The notes: generated by a model from the sequence alone, not told the origin. DNA of 64,000 nt from Methylobacter tundripaludum (GCF_002934365.1 NZ_PTIY01000005.1:248001-312000); one strand, 5' to 3'; positions 18,318 through 28,626 are shown, numbered from the stretch's first letter. Numbers and translations are program-made.

Positions 18318-18511
18318 CAAGCTTTATCCAGAGTCGCATAGTATTTCTTTGCTTCTTCAACACTCAATGTTTCACTTTCATCCGCATTAATAAGTTGAAC
18401 TAAAGCATAATTTTCTAAAACATCTTCAATTTTCTCGAAAGTATCAATATCGAGCTGTACCGCAACTTTATGATTATCTTCATCGACAATATATTGTCTT
18501 TTTAATTCCAT
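18317..18511 (-). CDS. Small antitoxin-like protein (RelB/Phd-type), no known toxin
   Basis: A 64-residue protein MELKRQYIVDEDNHKVAVQL.. with a swapped-hairpin-like N-terminus and an acidic helical tail (DESETLSVEEAKKYYATLD). This matches the general pattern of short type II antitoxins that follow the KRQYIVDE..K.AVxL scheme. A RelE or PIN partner would be expected next to it; instead the coupled downstream gene encodes the 253-residue membrane protein. It follows sufB by 17 bases on the same strand. Confidence 0.65.
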   Translation of the reverse strand: MELKRQYIVDEDNHKVAVQLDIDTFEKIEDVLENYALVQLINADESETLSVEEAKKYYATLDKA

Positions 18512-18528
18512 AACATTAACTCCAGTCG

Positions 18529-19977
<1,449 letters not shown>

Positions 19978-20009
19978 AAAATCTCTTAATTACATGGAAG
20001 TAATGGTTA

Positions 20010-20103
20010 CAGAAAAATGCATAAGGCATGGATGGCCGGTAGTAGAGCACCAAAAGTAGGCGCTTTAGGCGATGCAGGGCAATTACCGAGGAGCATTTTT
20101 CTG
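20010..20103. repeat. Palindromic dispersed repeat between regulator and sufB
   Basis: Perfect 11-bp terminal inverted repeat cagaaaaatgc (20010-20020) / gcatttttctg (20093-20103). The interior (gcatggatggccggtagtag ... gatgcagggcaattaccgag) is a variant of the repeat nested at 42275-42321 and of that near 63260-63330. Confidence 0.65.
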
Positions 20104-20104
20104 C

Positions 20105-20554
20105 CTATCTATATAAACTGGCAACCGGAACAAACACTTCTTCCGGGATAGCAGCAGGTCTGATTAAATCGGCCAAGGTCACCGACTCTAATGCATTATG
20201 AATGGTCTGGTTAATCAAGCTCCAGTTTCCCCCAATATCGCAGCCCGAAGCCTGCTCGCAGCCTTGATGCGAAATACTGCACTCGGTCAGGGCGATCGGC
20301 CCTTCCAGCGCGCTGATAACCGTCGCAATGCTGATTTCTTCAGGCGTCCTGGCTAAAACATAACCGCCCTTGGCGCCGCGCGTCGAAATCAACACTTTCG
20401 CGTTAACCAACAGCTTAAGGATTTTGCTGACAGTAGGCAAGGCAATGCCGGTCACCGCCGCTATTTCCATAGCGGCATGAACCTGCGCCTTGTCTCTGGC
20501 CATAAAACTCAAGATGACCGTCGCATAATCGGTTAATTTACTCAGCCGTAGCAT
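20105..20554 (-). CDS. Rrf2-family SUF regulator (IscR/SufR-like)
   Basis: A 149-residue Rrf2 transcription factor of the type that controls suf operons by sensing an Fe-S cluster. A winged helix occupies residues 1-65 (LPTVSKILKLLVNAKVLIS is the recognition region, then RGAKGGY). Three cysteines, C92, C99 and C105, can bind a cluster. It is the first gene of the suf run. An almost ideal palindrome overlaps its promoter (20574-20590), so it probably represses its own operon. The ATG at 20554 follows an AGGAG sequence. Confidence 0.93.
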   Translation of the reverse strand: MLRLSKLTDYATVILSFMARDKAQVHAAMEIAAVTGIALPTVSKILKLLVNAKVLISTRGAKGGYVLARTPEEISIATVISALEGPIALTECSISHQGCEQASGCDIGGNWSLINQTIHNALESVTLADLIRPAAIPEEVFVPVASLYR

Positions 20555-20573
20555 ACCTTGCTCCTAATAATTG

Positions 20574-20590
20574 AGGACTATTCTAGTCCT
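20574..20590. promoter_or_regulatory. Probable operator/promoter of the suf operon
   Basis: AGGACTA-TTC-TAGTCCT is a perfect 7-bp inverted repeat with a 3-base centre, 20-36 bases upstream of the Rrf2 start. On the minus strand it contains TAGAAT, a good -10, with TTTACT 17 bases further upstream as a possible -35. An Rrf2 dimer bound here would block the promoter. Inference from position and symmetry. Confidence 0.65.
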
Positions 20591-20619
20591 ATTTAATTAC
20601 AGAGTAAAGAAGTTGGTTA

Positions 20620-22917
20620 TTATTTAACATTCCAATATTTACTTTCGGTCTGACGTATCCCCTGCACTACCAGAGCGTTATCTTGAACACTAACGGTAAT
20701 CGCGCCATTGTCGGCGCTATTCAACCATTTCGCATCAACTTGCCGGTAGCGCGCTAAAATATCTTTATGCGGATGGCCGAATTGGTTTTTGTAACCTGCC
20801 GGGATCAATATATAGCCAGGATTTACGGCCTGCAAAAAACCGGCTGTCGACGAGGTTTTACTGCCGTGATGCGGCGCAACCAGCACATCGGATTTTAACC
20901 CTTCCCCGTAAGTATCAACCAACCAGGATTCTGCCGCAGCCTCTATATCGCCAGTCAACAATACCTTGCTGTGTTTTGACCGGATTTGTAGTACGCAGGA
21001 ATTGTCGTTTTCCGAAACAAACGCCTGCTTTGGCCCCAGCACCGTGAACTCGACCTCATCCCATGACCACGATTGACCGGCTGCACACTCGATTGGCGCA
21101 TACCCGCTTAACTGCTGCGGAACGCTGGTCAAAACTTTTTCAGCGGGCATGCCGCGCATTAACGATGCCGCGCCGCCGATATGATCGTTATCGCCGTGAC
21201 TGATGATTAAGCTGTCGATCTTGGCGACGCCTTGCGAGCGCAAATAAGGCAACAGCACGCTCTGCCCCATATCACTTTGCTCGGAGAATTTCGCGCCGGT
21301 ATCGAAAACCAACAGATGATGAGTGGTTTGAACGACGACTGATAATCCCTGCCCGACATCCAGCAGCGTCATATTAATCTCGCCGGTCTCGGGTTGCTCT
21401 GCATCGGTAAACGCCAACGGCAAAAACATCACCACACTCAGCCAGCGTGCCGGCATACCTGCCGGAGCGAGCAACAGCAACACGCCGGGCACGGCAAAAA
21501 GCAATGCCCAATACGAAGGCGGCGCATGATTGATAGAGGCCACTGGGATTTCCGCTAAATGAACCAACAGCCACCACAAACTTTGCAGCACAGTGTCCAC
21601 AAAATAGAACAGCTTGCCTGCCAGCATTGGCCAAACAAACATGACAACGGCAGCCAGCAGCGACAACGGCACCGCCAAAAGACTGATGACCGGCACCGCA
21701 ATCAGGTTCGCCAGCGGCGCAATCAGTGAGACCTGTTGAAAAAACAGCAACAGCAACGGCGACAAACCCACCGACGTGACCCAGTGCAATTTTATTGCTG
21801 TCCAAACATGCTTAATCCTGCCTAAGCGCCCGGAAACGGCATAAACAATCAGGCTCACGGCGAGAAATGACAACCAAAATCCCGCCGCCAACACCGCCAA
21901 GGGGTCGAATATCAATACCGCGAACAGCGCAATGGACAAGGTATTCAAAGGGCGGCTGTTACGTTGCAGAATAATGGCCGTCATCGCAACAGCCAACATG
22001 ACCACGGAGCGCTGGGTAGGCACCGAAAAACCGGCCAGACCTGAGTAAAACACCGCAACCAGCACCGCCGAAATTGCCGCAACCTTTTGCGGCGACTGGC
22101 TAAGCCATCCGGTCCACGACCATAATTTCAACACCAGAAAGTAAACCAGCCCGGCAATAAGCCCGATATGCGAGCCGGAAATCACCACCAGATGCGTCGT
22201 ACCGGTTTTGCGGAAAACCTCCCATTGCTGTTGAGTGATACTATTACCGTCGCCAATCGTCAGAGCCTTTATCAGCGCAAGACTTGGGCTGTTGCTTAAT
22301 GTGTTTGAGAGCCGGTCGGTAATGAGCTGCCGAAAGACAGCGATATTGCTCCAGGACGAATCGCTCCCCAGCAAAACAGGCTTCGGACTTGGCCGCACAT
22401 AGCCTGTCGCACCGATTCCTTCGGTAAACAGCCAGCGTTCGTAATCGAAGCCACCGGGGTTCATTGTTCCGTGGACGCGCTTTAATTTAACGGTAAAGGT
22501 CCAATGCTGACCCGCCTTGACGGGTTGATCAGGGTAATACCAGCTTAATCGCAATTTACCCGGTAATTGTTGCACCGGATCGATGACGGTCGCCGCGCCC
22601 GCGCCAGTTCCAGCATCCTCAATAATAAAATCAAAACGGACGCGCTTCTCATCCCGCTCAGGCAGATCGGCTATAACGCCGCTCACCTGAACATCGACAC
22701 CTTCCACGGACTCAGGCAACCGGTCGGACAATCGGCACATCGCAAACGCTATCGCCCACAGTACGCCGACCAAAAAAAACAGCCACCGCCAATAACGCAA
22801 CCATGCAATAATGCAGGCCGCTACGCCGCCCACTATCAGCCATTGGATATCCGGCAATACCGGCAACTGTTGAACCGACAACAGCCCGGCTAAAAATGAC
22901 AGGGCGGAAACAACCAT
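20620..22917 (-). CDS. comEC: DNA uptake channel protein ComEC/Rec2
   Basis: A 765-residue inner-membrane protein that carries single-stranded DNA into the cytoplasm during natural transformation. The order is: N-terminal membrane segments and DUF4131 domain (1-170), the competence domain with about 8-10 membrane spans (190-490; TTHLVVISGSHIGLIAGL is the family motif), then a metallo-beta-lactamase-like domain (about 510-745) with SHGDNDHIGG and APHHGS. All regions are intact. Orientation is the same as suf, but with a separate gap of about 65 bases. Confidence 0.95.
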   Translation of the reverse strand: MVVSALSFLAGLLSVQQLPVLPDIQWLIVGGVAACIIAWLRYWRWLFFLVGVLWAIAFAMCRLSDRLPESVEGVDVQVSGVIADLPERDEKRVRFDFIIEDAGTGAGAATVIDPVQQLPGKLRLSWYYPDQPVKAGQHWTFTVKLKRVHGTMNPGGFDYERWLFTEGIGATGYVRPSPKPVLLGSDSSWSNIAVFRQLITDRLSNTLSNSPSLALIKALTIGDGNSITQQQWEVFRKTGTTHLVVISGSHIGLIAGLVYFLVLKLWSWTGWLSQSPQKVAAISAVLVAVFYSGLAGFSVPTQRSVVMLAVAMTAIILQRNSRPLNTLSIALFAVLIFDPLAVLAAGFWLSFLAVSLIVYAVSGRLGRIKHVWTAIKLHWVTSVGLSPLLLLFFQQVSLIAPLANLIAVPVISLLAVPLSLLAAVVMFVWPMLAGKLFYFVDTVLQSLWWLLVHLAEIPVASINHAPPSYWALLFAVPGVLLLLAPAGMPARWLSVVMFLPLAFTDAEQPETGEINMTLLDVGQGLSVVVQTTHHLLVFDTGAKFSEQSDMGQSVLLPYLRSQGVAKIDSLIISHGDNDHIGGAASLMRGMPAEKVLTSVPQQLSGYAPIECAAGQSWSWDEVEFTVLGPKQAFVSENDNSCVLQIRSKHSKVLLTGDIEAAAESWLVDTYGEGLKSDVLVAPHHGSKTSSTAGFLQAVNPGYILIPAGYKNQFGHPHKDILARYRQVDAKWLNSADNGAITVSVQDNALVVQGIRQTESKYWNVK

Positions 22918-22991
22918 TTAACACCTGGGCGTTTTTTAGGTTAAGAAAAACCTGATAGACTGAACAATATAACTTTAGAAAACAAATAGCG

Positions 22992-23531
22992 ATGCCAAAA
23001 GAACTTATAAAAAAACTAATCGACAAGTTCATTCCTGATCCTGACGTCATCAAACAGCACAAGAGCCTTCAATTTTTGGGCGATAAACTGCACGAGCCCA
23101 ACCTCTGGCATTTGAACAGACGCTCGGTCTCTATGGCTTTTGCCGTGGGTTTATTTTGCGCATGGATTCCGACGCCGACGCAAATGGCCATTGCCGCTGC
23201 GCTTGCCATTTATTACAGGGCTAATCTGCCTCTTTCGGTAGGACTGGTCTGGATAACCAACCCGATCACGATGCCGCCGCTGTTTTATTTTGCTTATGAA
23301 GTCGGACTCTGGTTTATGAATCAACCGGCCGGCGCCGATGAATCCGAATTTTCACTAAGCGGCATGTTCTCCGGGCTTGGCGATGTCTGGCAGCCGTTTC
23401 TGATCGGCTGTTTCATTATGGGTATAGTTTCGTCCGCTGCCGGTTATTTCGGCATTCAATATTACTGGCAACAGCATGTAACCAAAAAATGGGCGGAAAG
23501 GAAGGAAAAAAGACTAATGACGAAAGACTAA
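22992..23531 (+). CDS. DUF2062 membrane protein
   Basis: A 179-residue inner-membrane protein of the DUF2062 family, function not established. About three hydrophobic segments are seen (SMAFAVGLFCAWIP, LPLSVGLVWITNPITMPPLFYFAYEVG and FLIGCFIMGIVSSAAGYFG). The motifs GLFCAWIPTPTQM and TNPITMPPLFYFAYEVG are family-defining. It is divergent from comEC (74 bases between starts) and convergent with lolD. The downstream gap contains inverted aaggcaaaag / ctttggcctt motifs that may terminate both transcripts. Confidence 0.88.
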   Translation: MPKELIKKLIDKFIPDPDVIKQHKSLQFLGDKLHEPNLWHLNRRSVSMAFAVGLFCAWIPTPTQMAIAAALAIYYRANLPLSVGLVWITNPITMPPLFYFAYEVGLWFMNQPAGADESEFSLSGMFSGLGDVWQPFLIGCFIMGIVSSAAGYFGIQYYWQQHVTKKWAERKEKRLMTKD

Positions 23532-23590
23532 GGGCAAAAGGCAAAAGAACTTAGTAGCACTTGTGCCTTTGGCCTTTGGCCTTGTTATCC

Positions 23591-24271
23591 TTAACCTAAA
23601 ATCAGCCCATCTTCCATATGCAAAACCTTACCCATTCTTGCAGCCAGATCATGGTCATGAGTCACCACCAAAAAGCTGACATTCAGCTCCTGATTTAATT
23701 CCAGCATTAACTGATACACCTGATCCGCCGTTTTACTGTCCAGGTTTCCGGTGGGTTCGTCGGCCAAAACCACGCCGGGTTTGTTGATCAACGCCCTGGC
23801 GACTGCGGCGCGCTGCCTTTCCCCGCCGGATAATTCACCGGGTTTGTGCTCGATTCGATGTCCCAGCCCTACCCGCTTCAATAACTCTATCGCACGAATA
23901 CTCGCCTCTTTTACCGTGCGCCCGCCAATCAACAAAGGCATCGCCACATTTTCCAACACGGTAAATTCACCCAACAGATGATGAGACTGATAAATAAAGC
24001 CTAAGGACTTATTCCTTAACTTAGCCAGTTGGCCTGCGCCGACTTCATTCAGATTAACGCCGTCCAACACCACCTTACCGCCGCTGGGTTTCTCAAGCCC
24101 GCCCAGCAGATGCAGCAAAGTGCTTTTGCCTGAACCCGACGCCCCCATAATGGCGACGCGTTCACCGACACCGATGCTTAAATCGACCCCTTTTAAAACC
24201 TCGACATCAAGCCCGCCCTGGTCATAGCGCATGGTCAACTGCCGGCATTGCAGTATGTTGCTGTTATTCAT
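23591..24271 (-). CDS. lolD: Lipoprotein-releasing ABC transporter ATPase LolD
   Basis: A 226-residue ABC ATPase that drives release of outer-membrane lipoproteins from the inner membrane to LolA. Walker A GASGSGKSTLLHLLGG, signature LSGGERQRAAVARAL and Walker B VVLADEPTGNLD are intact; GFIYQSHHLLGEFTVLEN is typical of LolD. It overlaps the permease gene upstream by eight bases, so both are made from one message. Confidence 0.96.
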   Translation of the reverse strand: MNNSNILQCRQLTMRYDQGGLDVEVLKGVDLSIGVGERVAIMGASGSGKSTLLHLLGGLEKPSGGKVVLDGVNLNEVGAGQLAKLRNKSLGFIYQSHHLLGEFTVLENVAMPLLIGGRTVKEASIRAIELLKRVGLGHRIEHKPGELSGGERQRAAVARALINKPGVVLADEPTGNLDSKTADQVYQLMLELNQELNVSFLVVTHDHDLAARMGKVLHMEDGLILG

Positions 24272-25511
24272 ATCTTAAAACTTCCGCTGGATTGACTTTG
24301 GCCGCCTGCCACGCAGGATAAATAGTCGCCAATAATGACAGTAAAAAGGCCATGCCCGCTATCGCATAAACATCAGTCCAGACCAGTTTGGACGGCAATT
24401 CGCTGATGTAATAGACATCGGCCGCCATGAACTGGACATGAAATAATTCCTCAATCGCCGGCACGATGGTCTCGACATTCAACGCCAACAACACCCCGCC
24501 TACGGTTCCGAGCGCGGTGCCGACTACACCGATGACGGCCCCCAACACCATAAAAATACCCATGACCGATCTCGATGTCAGTCCCTGGGTTTTTAAAATA
24601 GCAATATCGCCGCGTTTATCGGTAACCACCATCACCAGCGTGGAAACAATATTGAAAGCCGCCACCGCGACAATCAGCAACAGGATGATGAACATCACCC
24701 GTTTTTCGGTCTGTATCGCCCGGAAGAAGTTGCTGTGCGCCAGCGTCCAATCGCTGACCTGATAATCGTCATACAAAGCGTTTGAAAGCGCGCGGGTAAT
24801 TTTCGGCGCATTAAACAAGTCATCCAGCTTGATCCTGAGCCCCGACACCGCAGTTTCTAAACGAAACAGCTTGCCCGCGTCATCAAGATGAATCAACGCC
24901 ATATTGCGGTCATATTCATACATGCCGACCTTAAAAATACCGACCACGGTAAACCGTCTCATGCGCGGCACAATCCCGGCCGGTGTCGAGTTAATCTGCG
25001 GACTGATCACGGTAATTTTATCGCCGATGAAAACGCCCAGATAATTAGCCAACTCAACGCCTAAAACAATGCCGTATTCGCCTGGAACCAGATCGGACAG
25101 CTTGCCGTTTGTCATTTTATCGGCGACCTCCGACACTCTGGACTCGTATTCCGGCAAAATACCGGTCAGCATGGTGCCGCTAACGCGCCGGTCGGCATTG
25201 ATCATCACCTGGCCATTGATAAAAGGCGCAGCGCCTTGTACATGCGGATAGTTTTTTAACTTCTGTTCCAATTCCTGCCAATTATCCAGCTGGCCGTACC
25301 GTCCGGTGACGGTCGCATGCGAAGTCATGCCGAGAATCCGCTCGCGCAATTCTGCTTCAAAGCCGTTCATCACCGACAACACCGCAATCAACGCAGTGAC
25401 GCCCAAGGCTATGCCCAGAACGGACGTTAACGTGATAAAAGAAATGAACTGAGTTCGGCGTTTGGCCCGCGTATAACGCAAGCCGATATAAAAAATGAGA
25501 GGTTTAAACAT
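24264..25511 (-). CDS. Lipoprotein-releasing permease (LolC/E or LolF type)
   Basis: A 415-residue MacB/FtsX-type permease. One N-terminal membrane span (about 25-50) is followed by a large periplasmic domain (about 50-270) and three C-terminal spans. The start GLRYTRAKRRTQFISFI and the tail AWQAAKVNPAEVLRYE are characteristic. Only one permease gene accompanies lolD, so this is probably the single-permease (LolF-like) version found outside the enterics rather than a LolC/LolE pair, unless a second gene lies elsewhere. Confidence 0.92.
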   Translation of the reverse strand: MFKPLIFYIGLRYTRAKRRTQFISFITLTSVLGIALGVTALIAVLSVMNGFEAELRERILGMTSHATVTGRYGQLDNWQELEQKLKNYPHVQGAAPFINGQVMINADRRVSGTMLTGILPEYESRVSEVADKMTNGKLSDLVPGEYGIVLGVELANYLGVFIGDKITVISPQINSTPAGIVPRMRRFTVVGIFKVGMYEYDRNMALIHLDDAGKLFRLETAVSGLRIKLDDLFNAPKITRALSNALYDDYQVSDWTLAHSNFFRAIQTEKRVMFIILLLIVAVAAFNIVSTLVMVVTDKRGDIAILKTQGLTSRSVMGIFMVLGAVIGVVGTALGTVGGVLLALNVETIVPAIEELFHVQFMAADVYYISELPSKLVWTDVYAIAGMAFLLSLLATIYPAWQAAKVNPAEVLRYE

Positions 25512-25538
25512 GAAGCCTACAATCTAAAAGTAATAAAA

Positions 25539-25955
25539 TCAGGATTTCCTGCACTTTGCGCAAAAACCGTACAAATAAAGGCCGTGATCGGTTAACTCAT
25601 AGCCCAGTTTTTCCGCAATTTCTTTTTGCCGGGCTTCAATAACCTCATCGGTGAATTCATCCACTTTGCCGCACTTCATGCACAGTATGTGATCGTGATG
25701 CCTACCGCTATCAAGTTCAAAAACAGAATTGCCGCCCTCAAAATGATGGCGGCTTACCAGTCCCGCCGCTTCAAACTGGGTTAGAACGCGATAGACCGTA
25801 GCCAAGCCGATCTCTTCGTCTTCACTCAGCAGAATCTTATAAACTTGTTCAGCGGTTAAATGACGGTCATCGACCTGCTTTTCTAAAATTTGTAGAATCT
25901 TGATCCGTGGCAAAGTCACCTTCAGGCCTGCATTCCTTAAATCATGGTTTTCCAA
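25539..25955 (-). CDS. fur: Ferric uptake regulator Fur
   Basis: A 138-residue metal-dependent repressor of iron-uptake genes. The N-terminal winged helix (LKVTLPRIKILQILE, IGLATVYRVLTQFE) and the metal-binding HHDHILCMKCGKVDEF plus CAKC ending are complete. It is divergent from bamE, the arrangement common to many gammaproteobacteria. No confident Fur box was picked out in the shared 149-base promoter region. Confidence 0.97.
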   Translation of the reverse strand: MENHDLRNAGLKVTLPRIKILQILEKQVDDRHLTAEQVYKILLSEDEEIGLATVYRVLTQFEAAGLVSRHHFEGGNSVFELDSGRHHDHILCMKCGKVDEFTDEVIEARQKEIAEKLGYELTDHGLYLYGFCAKCRKS

Positions 25956-26104
25956 AACTAATCTCCGCTTATGCCGGATAAGGCAATTTATAAAGAACTG
26001 CGCGCATTGTAGCCTGTTTTTGGCAGTATGGGCATGACAGTTTTATAGGATAATCCCTTAACATCCTGTATCATTTTATATTTTAAACATATCCGCAGCC
26101 TTAA

Positions 26105-26656
26105 ATGAGAAAGCCGCTTTTTGCTTTAAACCTAGCCGGCAACCGCCACAGCTCTTGCATCCTTGCAGTCGCGGCAAGCCTAACGCTCGCCTCCTGCACC
26201 ACCATTCTGACCAACCTGCCCGGCGTCTATACCATAGATGTCCAGCAAGGCAATATCGTCGATCAATCCATGATCGACCAGCTCAGACCCGACATGAACA
26301 AACGCCAGGTGCTTTACATCATGGGTTCGCCGATGCTGGTCGATTTTTTTCATCAGAAACGGTGGGACTATCTCTACTCGGCGCAAAAGGGCGGCGGAGA
26401 CAGGGAGCAAAAAAGAATTTCATTGTTCTTTGATAAAGAACAACTGATCGGCGTGCAAGGCGACTTTAAACCCAGCACCGTTCCCGTTATCAAGACATCG
26501 GATGAAACTACAGTTGACGTACCGAAGCGCGATCTAGAAAAAACCATGTGGGAAATGATCACCGGCCTGTTTGGCTATGACGGCACAGAGGACACGCCCA
26601 AATCCGGCAAAGCAGACGCAAAACCGGCGTCATCATCGGATCAGCTGCCGCTTTAA
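26105..26656 (+). CDS. bamE: Outer membrane assembly lipoprotein BamE (SmpA/OmlA)
   Basis: A 183-residue lipoprotein of the BAM complex, which folds beta-barrel proteins into the outer membrane. The signal peptide ends in a lipobox LASC (Cys about residue 30), after which [14 protein letters not shown] and [17 protein letters not shown] form the conserved BamE fold. The tail from about residue 140 is longer than in E. coli BamE and low in complexity. A MITE lies 39 bases after the stop codon. Confidence 0.94.
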   Translation: MRKPLFALNLAGNRHSSCILAVAASLTLASCTTILTNLPGVYTIDVQQGNIVDQSMIDQLRPDMNKRQVLYIMGSPMLVDFFHQKRWDYLYSAQKGGGDREQKRISLFFDKEQLIGVQGDFKPSTVPVIKTSDETTVDVPKRDLEKTMWEMITGLFGYDGTEDTPKSGKADAKPASSSDQLPL

Positions 26657-26695
26657 TATGTAGGTCGGGCGACAGCTTTTCGTTGCCCGACATTG

Positions 26696-26813
26696 CTAGG
26701 GAAGCGCTGATTAAGTCCTTCGACAGGCTCAGGACGAACGGTAAATTGTTGATTCCGTTCGTGGTGAGCTTGTCGAACCATCAGCGGAATCGATTTGTTC
26801 AGCGCTTCCCTAG
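26696..26813. mobile_element. 118-bp MITE with 15-bp terminal inverted repeats
   Basis: CTAGGGAAGCGCTGA (26696-26710) and TCAGCGCTTCCCTAG (26799-26813) are perfect inverted ends. Inside are caggctcaggacgaacgg and ccgttcgtggtgagcttgtc, which can form a long hairpin. Related but decayed copies lie at 5508-5594 and, as an internal piece, at 50055-50100. No transposase is encoded, so a transposase elsewhere would have to move it. The right end reaches into the XRE gene and supplies its stop codon. Confidence 0.85.
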
Positions 26814-27064
26814 GCGGCAATCTCAGCATCCCAACCGGGGAAGACTAACACCGCAGGATGACATTTAAGCGCTTTTGCTAAAACTTTGGCGCGCTCTATG
26901 CCTAAATTTATCTTGTCATGCTCAATTGCCGAGATAGTGGACTGGGGAATACCGGTAAGTTCCGCCAATTGATTTTGACTTAATTCTTGAAGCTCACGGA
27001 TGATTCTTACTGACTCACCGACAGATACATCGATTGATTTTTTTGCTATTTGGTATTCATTCAT
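26810..27064 (-). CDS. XRE-family antitoxin-like regulator, 3' end set by a MITE
   Basis: An 84-residue helix-turn-helix protein (SVRIIRELQELSQNQLAEL, IPQSTISAIEHDK, the ERAKVLAKALKCHP helix). This is the HigA-like pattern of type II antitoxins. The TAG stop lies within the terminal repeat of the MITE at 26696-26813, so the original C-terminus may have been altered. No intact toxin gene lies upstream, where a RelE/HigB partner would be expected; the 340 bases there look degraded. Confidence 0.8.
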   Translation of the reverse strand: MNEYQIAKKSIDVSVGESVRIIRELQELSQNQLAELTGIPQSTISAIEHDKINLGIERAKVLAKALKCHPAVLVFPGWDAEIAA

Positions 27065-27405
27065 ATCATTGCCCTCTACCTTTCTTCTACTTTAAGGCAT
27101 CGAGCCCACAGCCTGTAGGAGGTGCATCGCGCCCCTTTTCGGGGTCCAACCGTACTGGAAATTTTGATACCTGAAATGGGTCCGTTGGAATGTTTTAAAA
27201 TAGCCTGGTCATTTTGGCATTCGTAAATGGTGCGCGGTGCCCCCCCCCTACATGACTGAAAATCATCAGCCCAATCTAAGCCCAATCTAAAAGTAAAAAA
27301 GGTACGCCCAGCGTACAAGGCTTAAGTATGAACAATTAGCCAAGCCCCAAAAAATTAGGGCCTGGGTTACAAAACCCAACTCGCTTGAGATCCCCGTGGT
27401 TAGAT
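27065..27405. other. Degraded intergenic stretch
   Basis: A minus-strand frame at 27076-27318 has no family resemblance and changes character along its length. It contains a run of nine C (27240-27248) and a small hairpin (gccccttttcggggtc, about 27133). It may be the remains of a toxin gene or of a transposon end, but neither can be shown. Confidence 0.4.
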
Positions 27406-28461
27406 TTATTGACCAAGCTGCACAGTTTCAAGTGTATTTCCATTTTCATCTAATACTGGAGCATTTTTATAATCATATCCTATATAAAACTCGCTAATTA
27501 GATGCTCAATCGAACCTGAAAAATATACTGAATTATAATTATGATATAGCGTCATTTCTCTTACAAGCGGATTAGCATTCATATCTAGATCTAAAAGACG
27601 CTTACATAACCAGCGAGCAACTAATACCTGCTTTGCAGCGTTGAATGTGTCATCTAAACTGACCAAATTCGTAATATTGTTATTAACATTGCCATGCCCA
27701 AAGTAATTATGTCTAATCTGCCAAACATGATGCGCAATTAATTGAAGATCTCTTGCTTCACTTGGGTAATTAACTGCAATATGTTTTTTTACATTACTGA
27801 GTATATAGTTTTCCCCACAGAGCACTTCACACGCCTGATAAAACTGCATAAAAGCGGCATCAATTAGACCTGAATATTGATCTTCAAGACCGAGCAATGT
27901 AAGACCATTGAGATAGTGCCTTGCGGCAACTTTTTGAATGAGGTTCAAATTTATTAAGCCATTAAAATCACTAGCTAATCTTTCTGAAGCAACACCTCGC
28001 TCCTCAATTCGGAATCCCATCGCCCTACCAATCGGTTTTCTCGAAGCAGTAAATGCAATACCATGATGAGGTTGAGTGGGAGGTATAATAAACTGAATTT
28101 CATTACAGGTGAGCGGAAAGTCAAGGCATAAAGATAATCCCTCTAGTTCATTTAGCGCCTCTTCAATAAAAATCTGAATTGACTCATTACGAGTAAAAAT
28201 TGTGGCTATTTTTTGTATTACAAGTTCATTTGTTGGCGTTATCCAACCTAAGTCAAAGTAGTTTTTCAATCGTTGATCTTCAAACTGGCCTTGTTGCCCC
28301 TGCCTTATGCTCTCGATCTGCTCGTAGATAAAACCTATTGTTTGCTCGGCCATTAATGACGGCGTGATTTTGAGATAGGCGACACCAAATACTTTTGCTT
28401 CATTTCCAAAAAAGTCTAGATTTGTCCATATTCCCCATTCTCTATAACCAATAACAGACAC
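27406..28461 (-). CDS. HEPN-like (Apea-type) protein of unknown function
   Basis: A 351-residue protein in AT-rich sequence unlike its neighbours. Residues about 200-300 look like a HEPN helical domain: FMQFYQACEVLCG, then QIRHNYFGHGNV, which contains R-x5-H, the HEPN RNase motif. The N-terminal 150 residues are unassigned. The start is GTG at 28461 with AGGAG seven bases upstream. Apea-like HEPN proteins are often linked to phage defence or RNA cleavage; here this rests on motif resemblance only. It sits as an insertion between the XRE gene and rnfH. Confidence 0.6.
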   Translation of the reverse strand: MSVIGYREWGIWTNLDFFGNEAKVFGVAYLKITPSLMAEQTIGFIYEQIESIRQGQQGQFEDQRLKNYFDLGWITPTNELVIQKIATIFTRNESIQIFIEEALNELEGLSLCLDFPLTCNEIQFIIPPTQPHHGIAFTASRKPIGRAMGFRIEERGVASERLASDFNGLINLNLIQKVAARHYLNGLTLLGLEDQYSGLIDAAFMQFYQACEVLCGENYILSNVKKHIAVNYPSEARDLQLIAHHVWQIRHNYFGHGNVNNNITNLVSLDDTFNAAKQVLVARWLCKRLLDLDMNANPLVREMTLYHNYNSVYFSGSIEHLISEFYIGYDYKNAPVLDENGNTLETVQLGQ

Positions 28462-28626
28462 CTAATACTCCTGTAATATTACTTCGCAAAATTTAGCAAA
28501 TTATTATCTTGTTTCCGCAACATTCACGCTATTTCCATTAAAACTTGACAATAATGAGCTTTGTTGCCTCGCCTGTCCAGGAAGATAGCACCTGGGATTT
28601 TGCATGGTATGCAGAAACAAGAAGCA

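Noticed and set aside
27076-27318. 80-residue frame upstream of the XRE gene as its toxin
   Set aside because: No RelE/HigB or other toxin pattern; composition changes along its length and it crosses a run of nine C.
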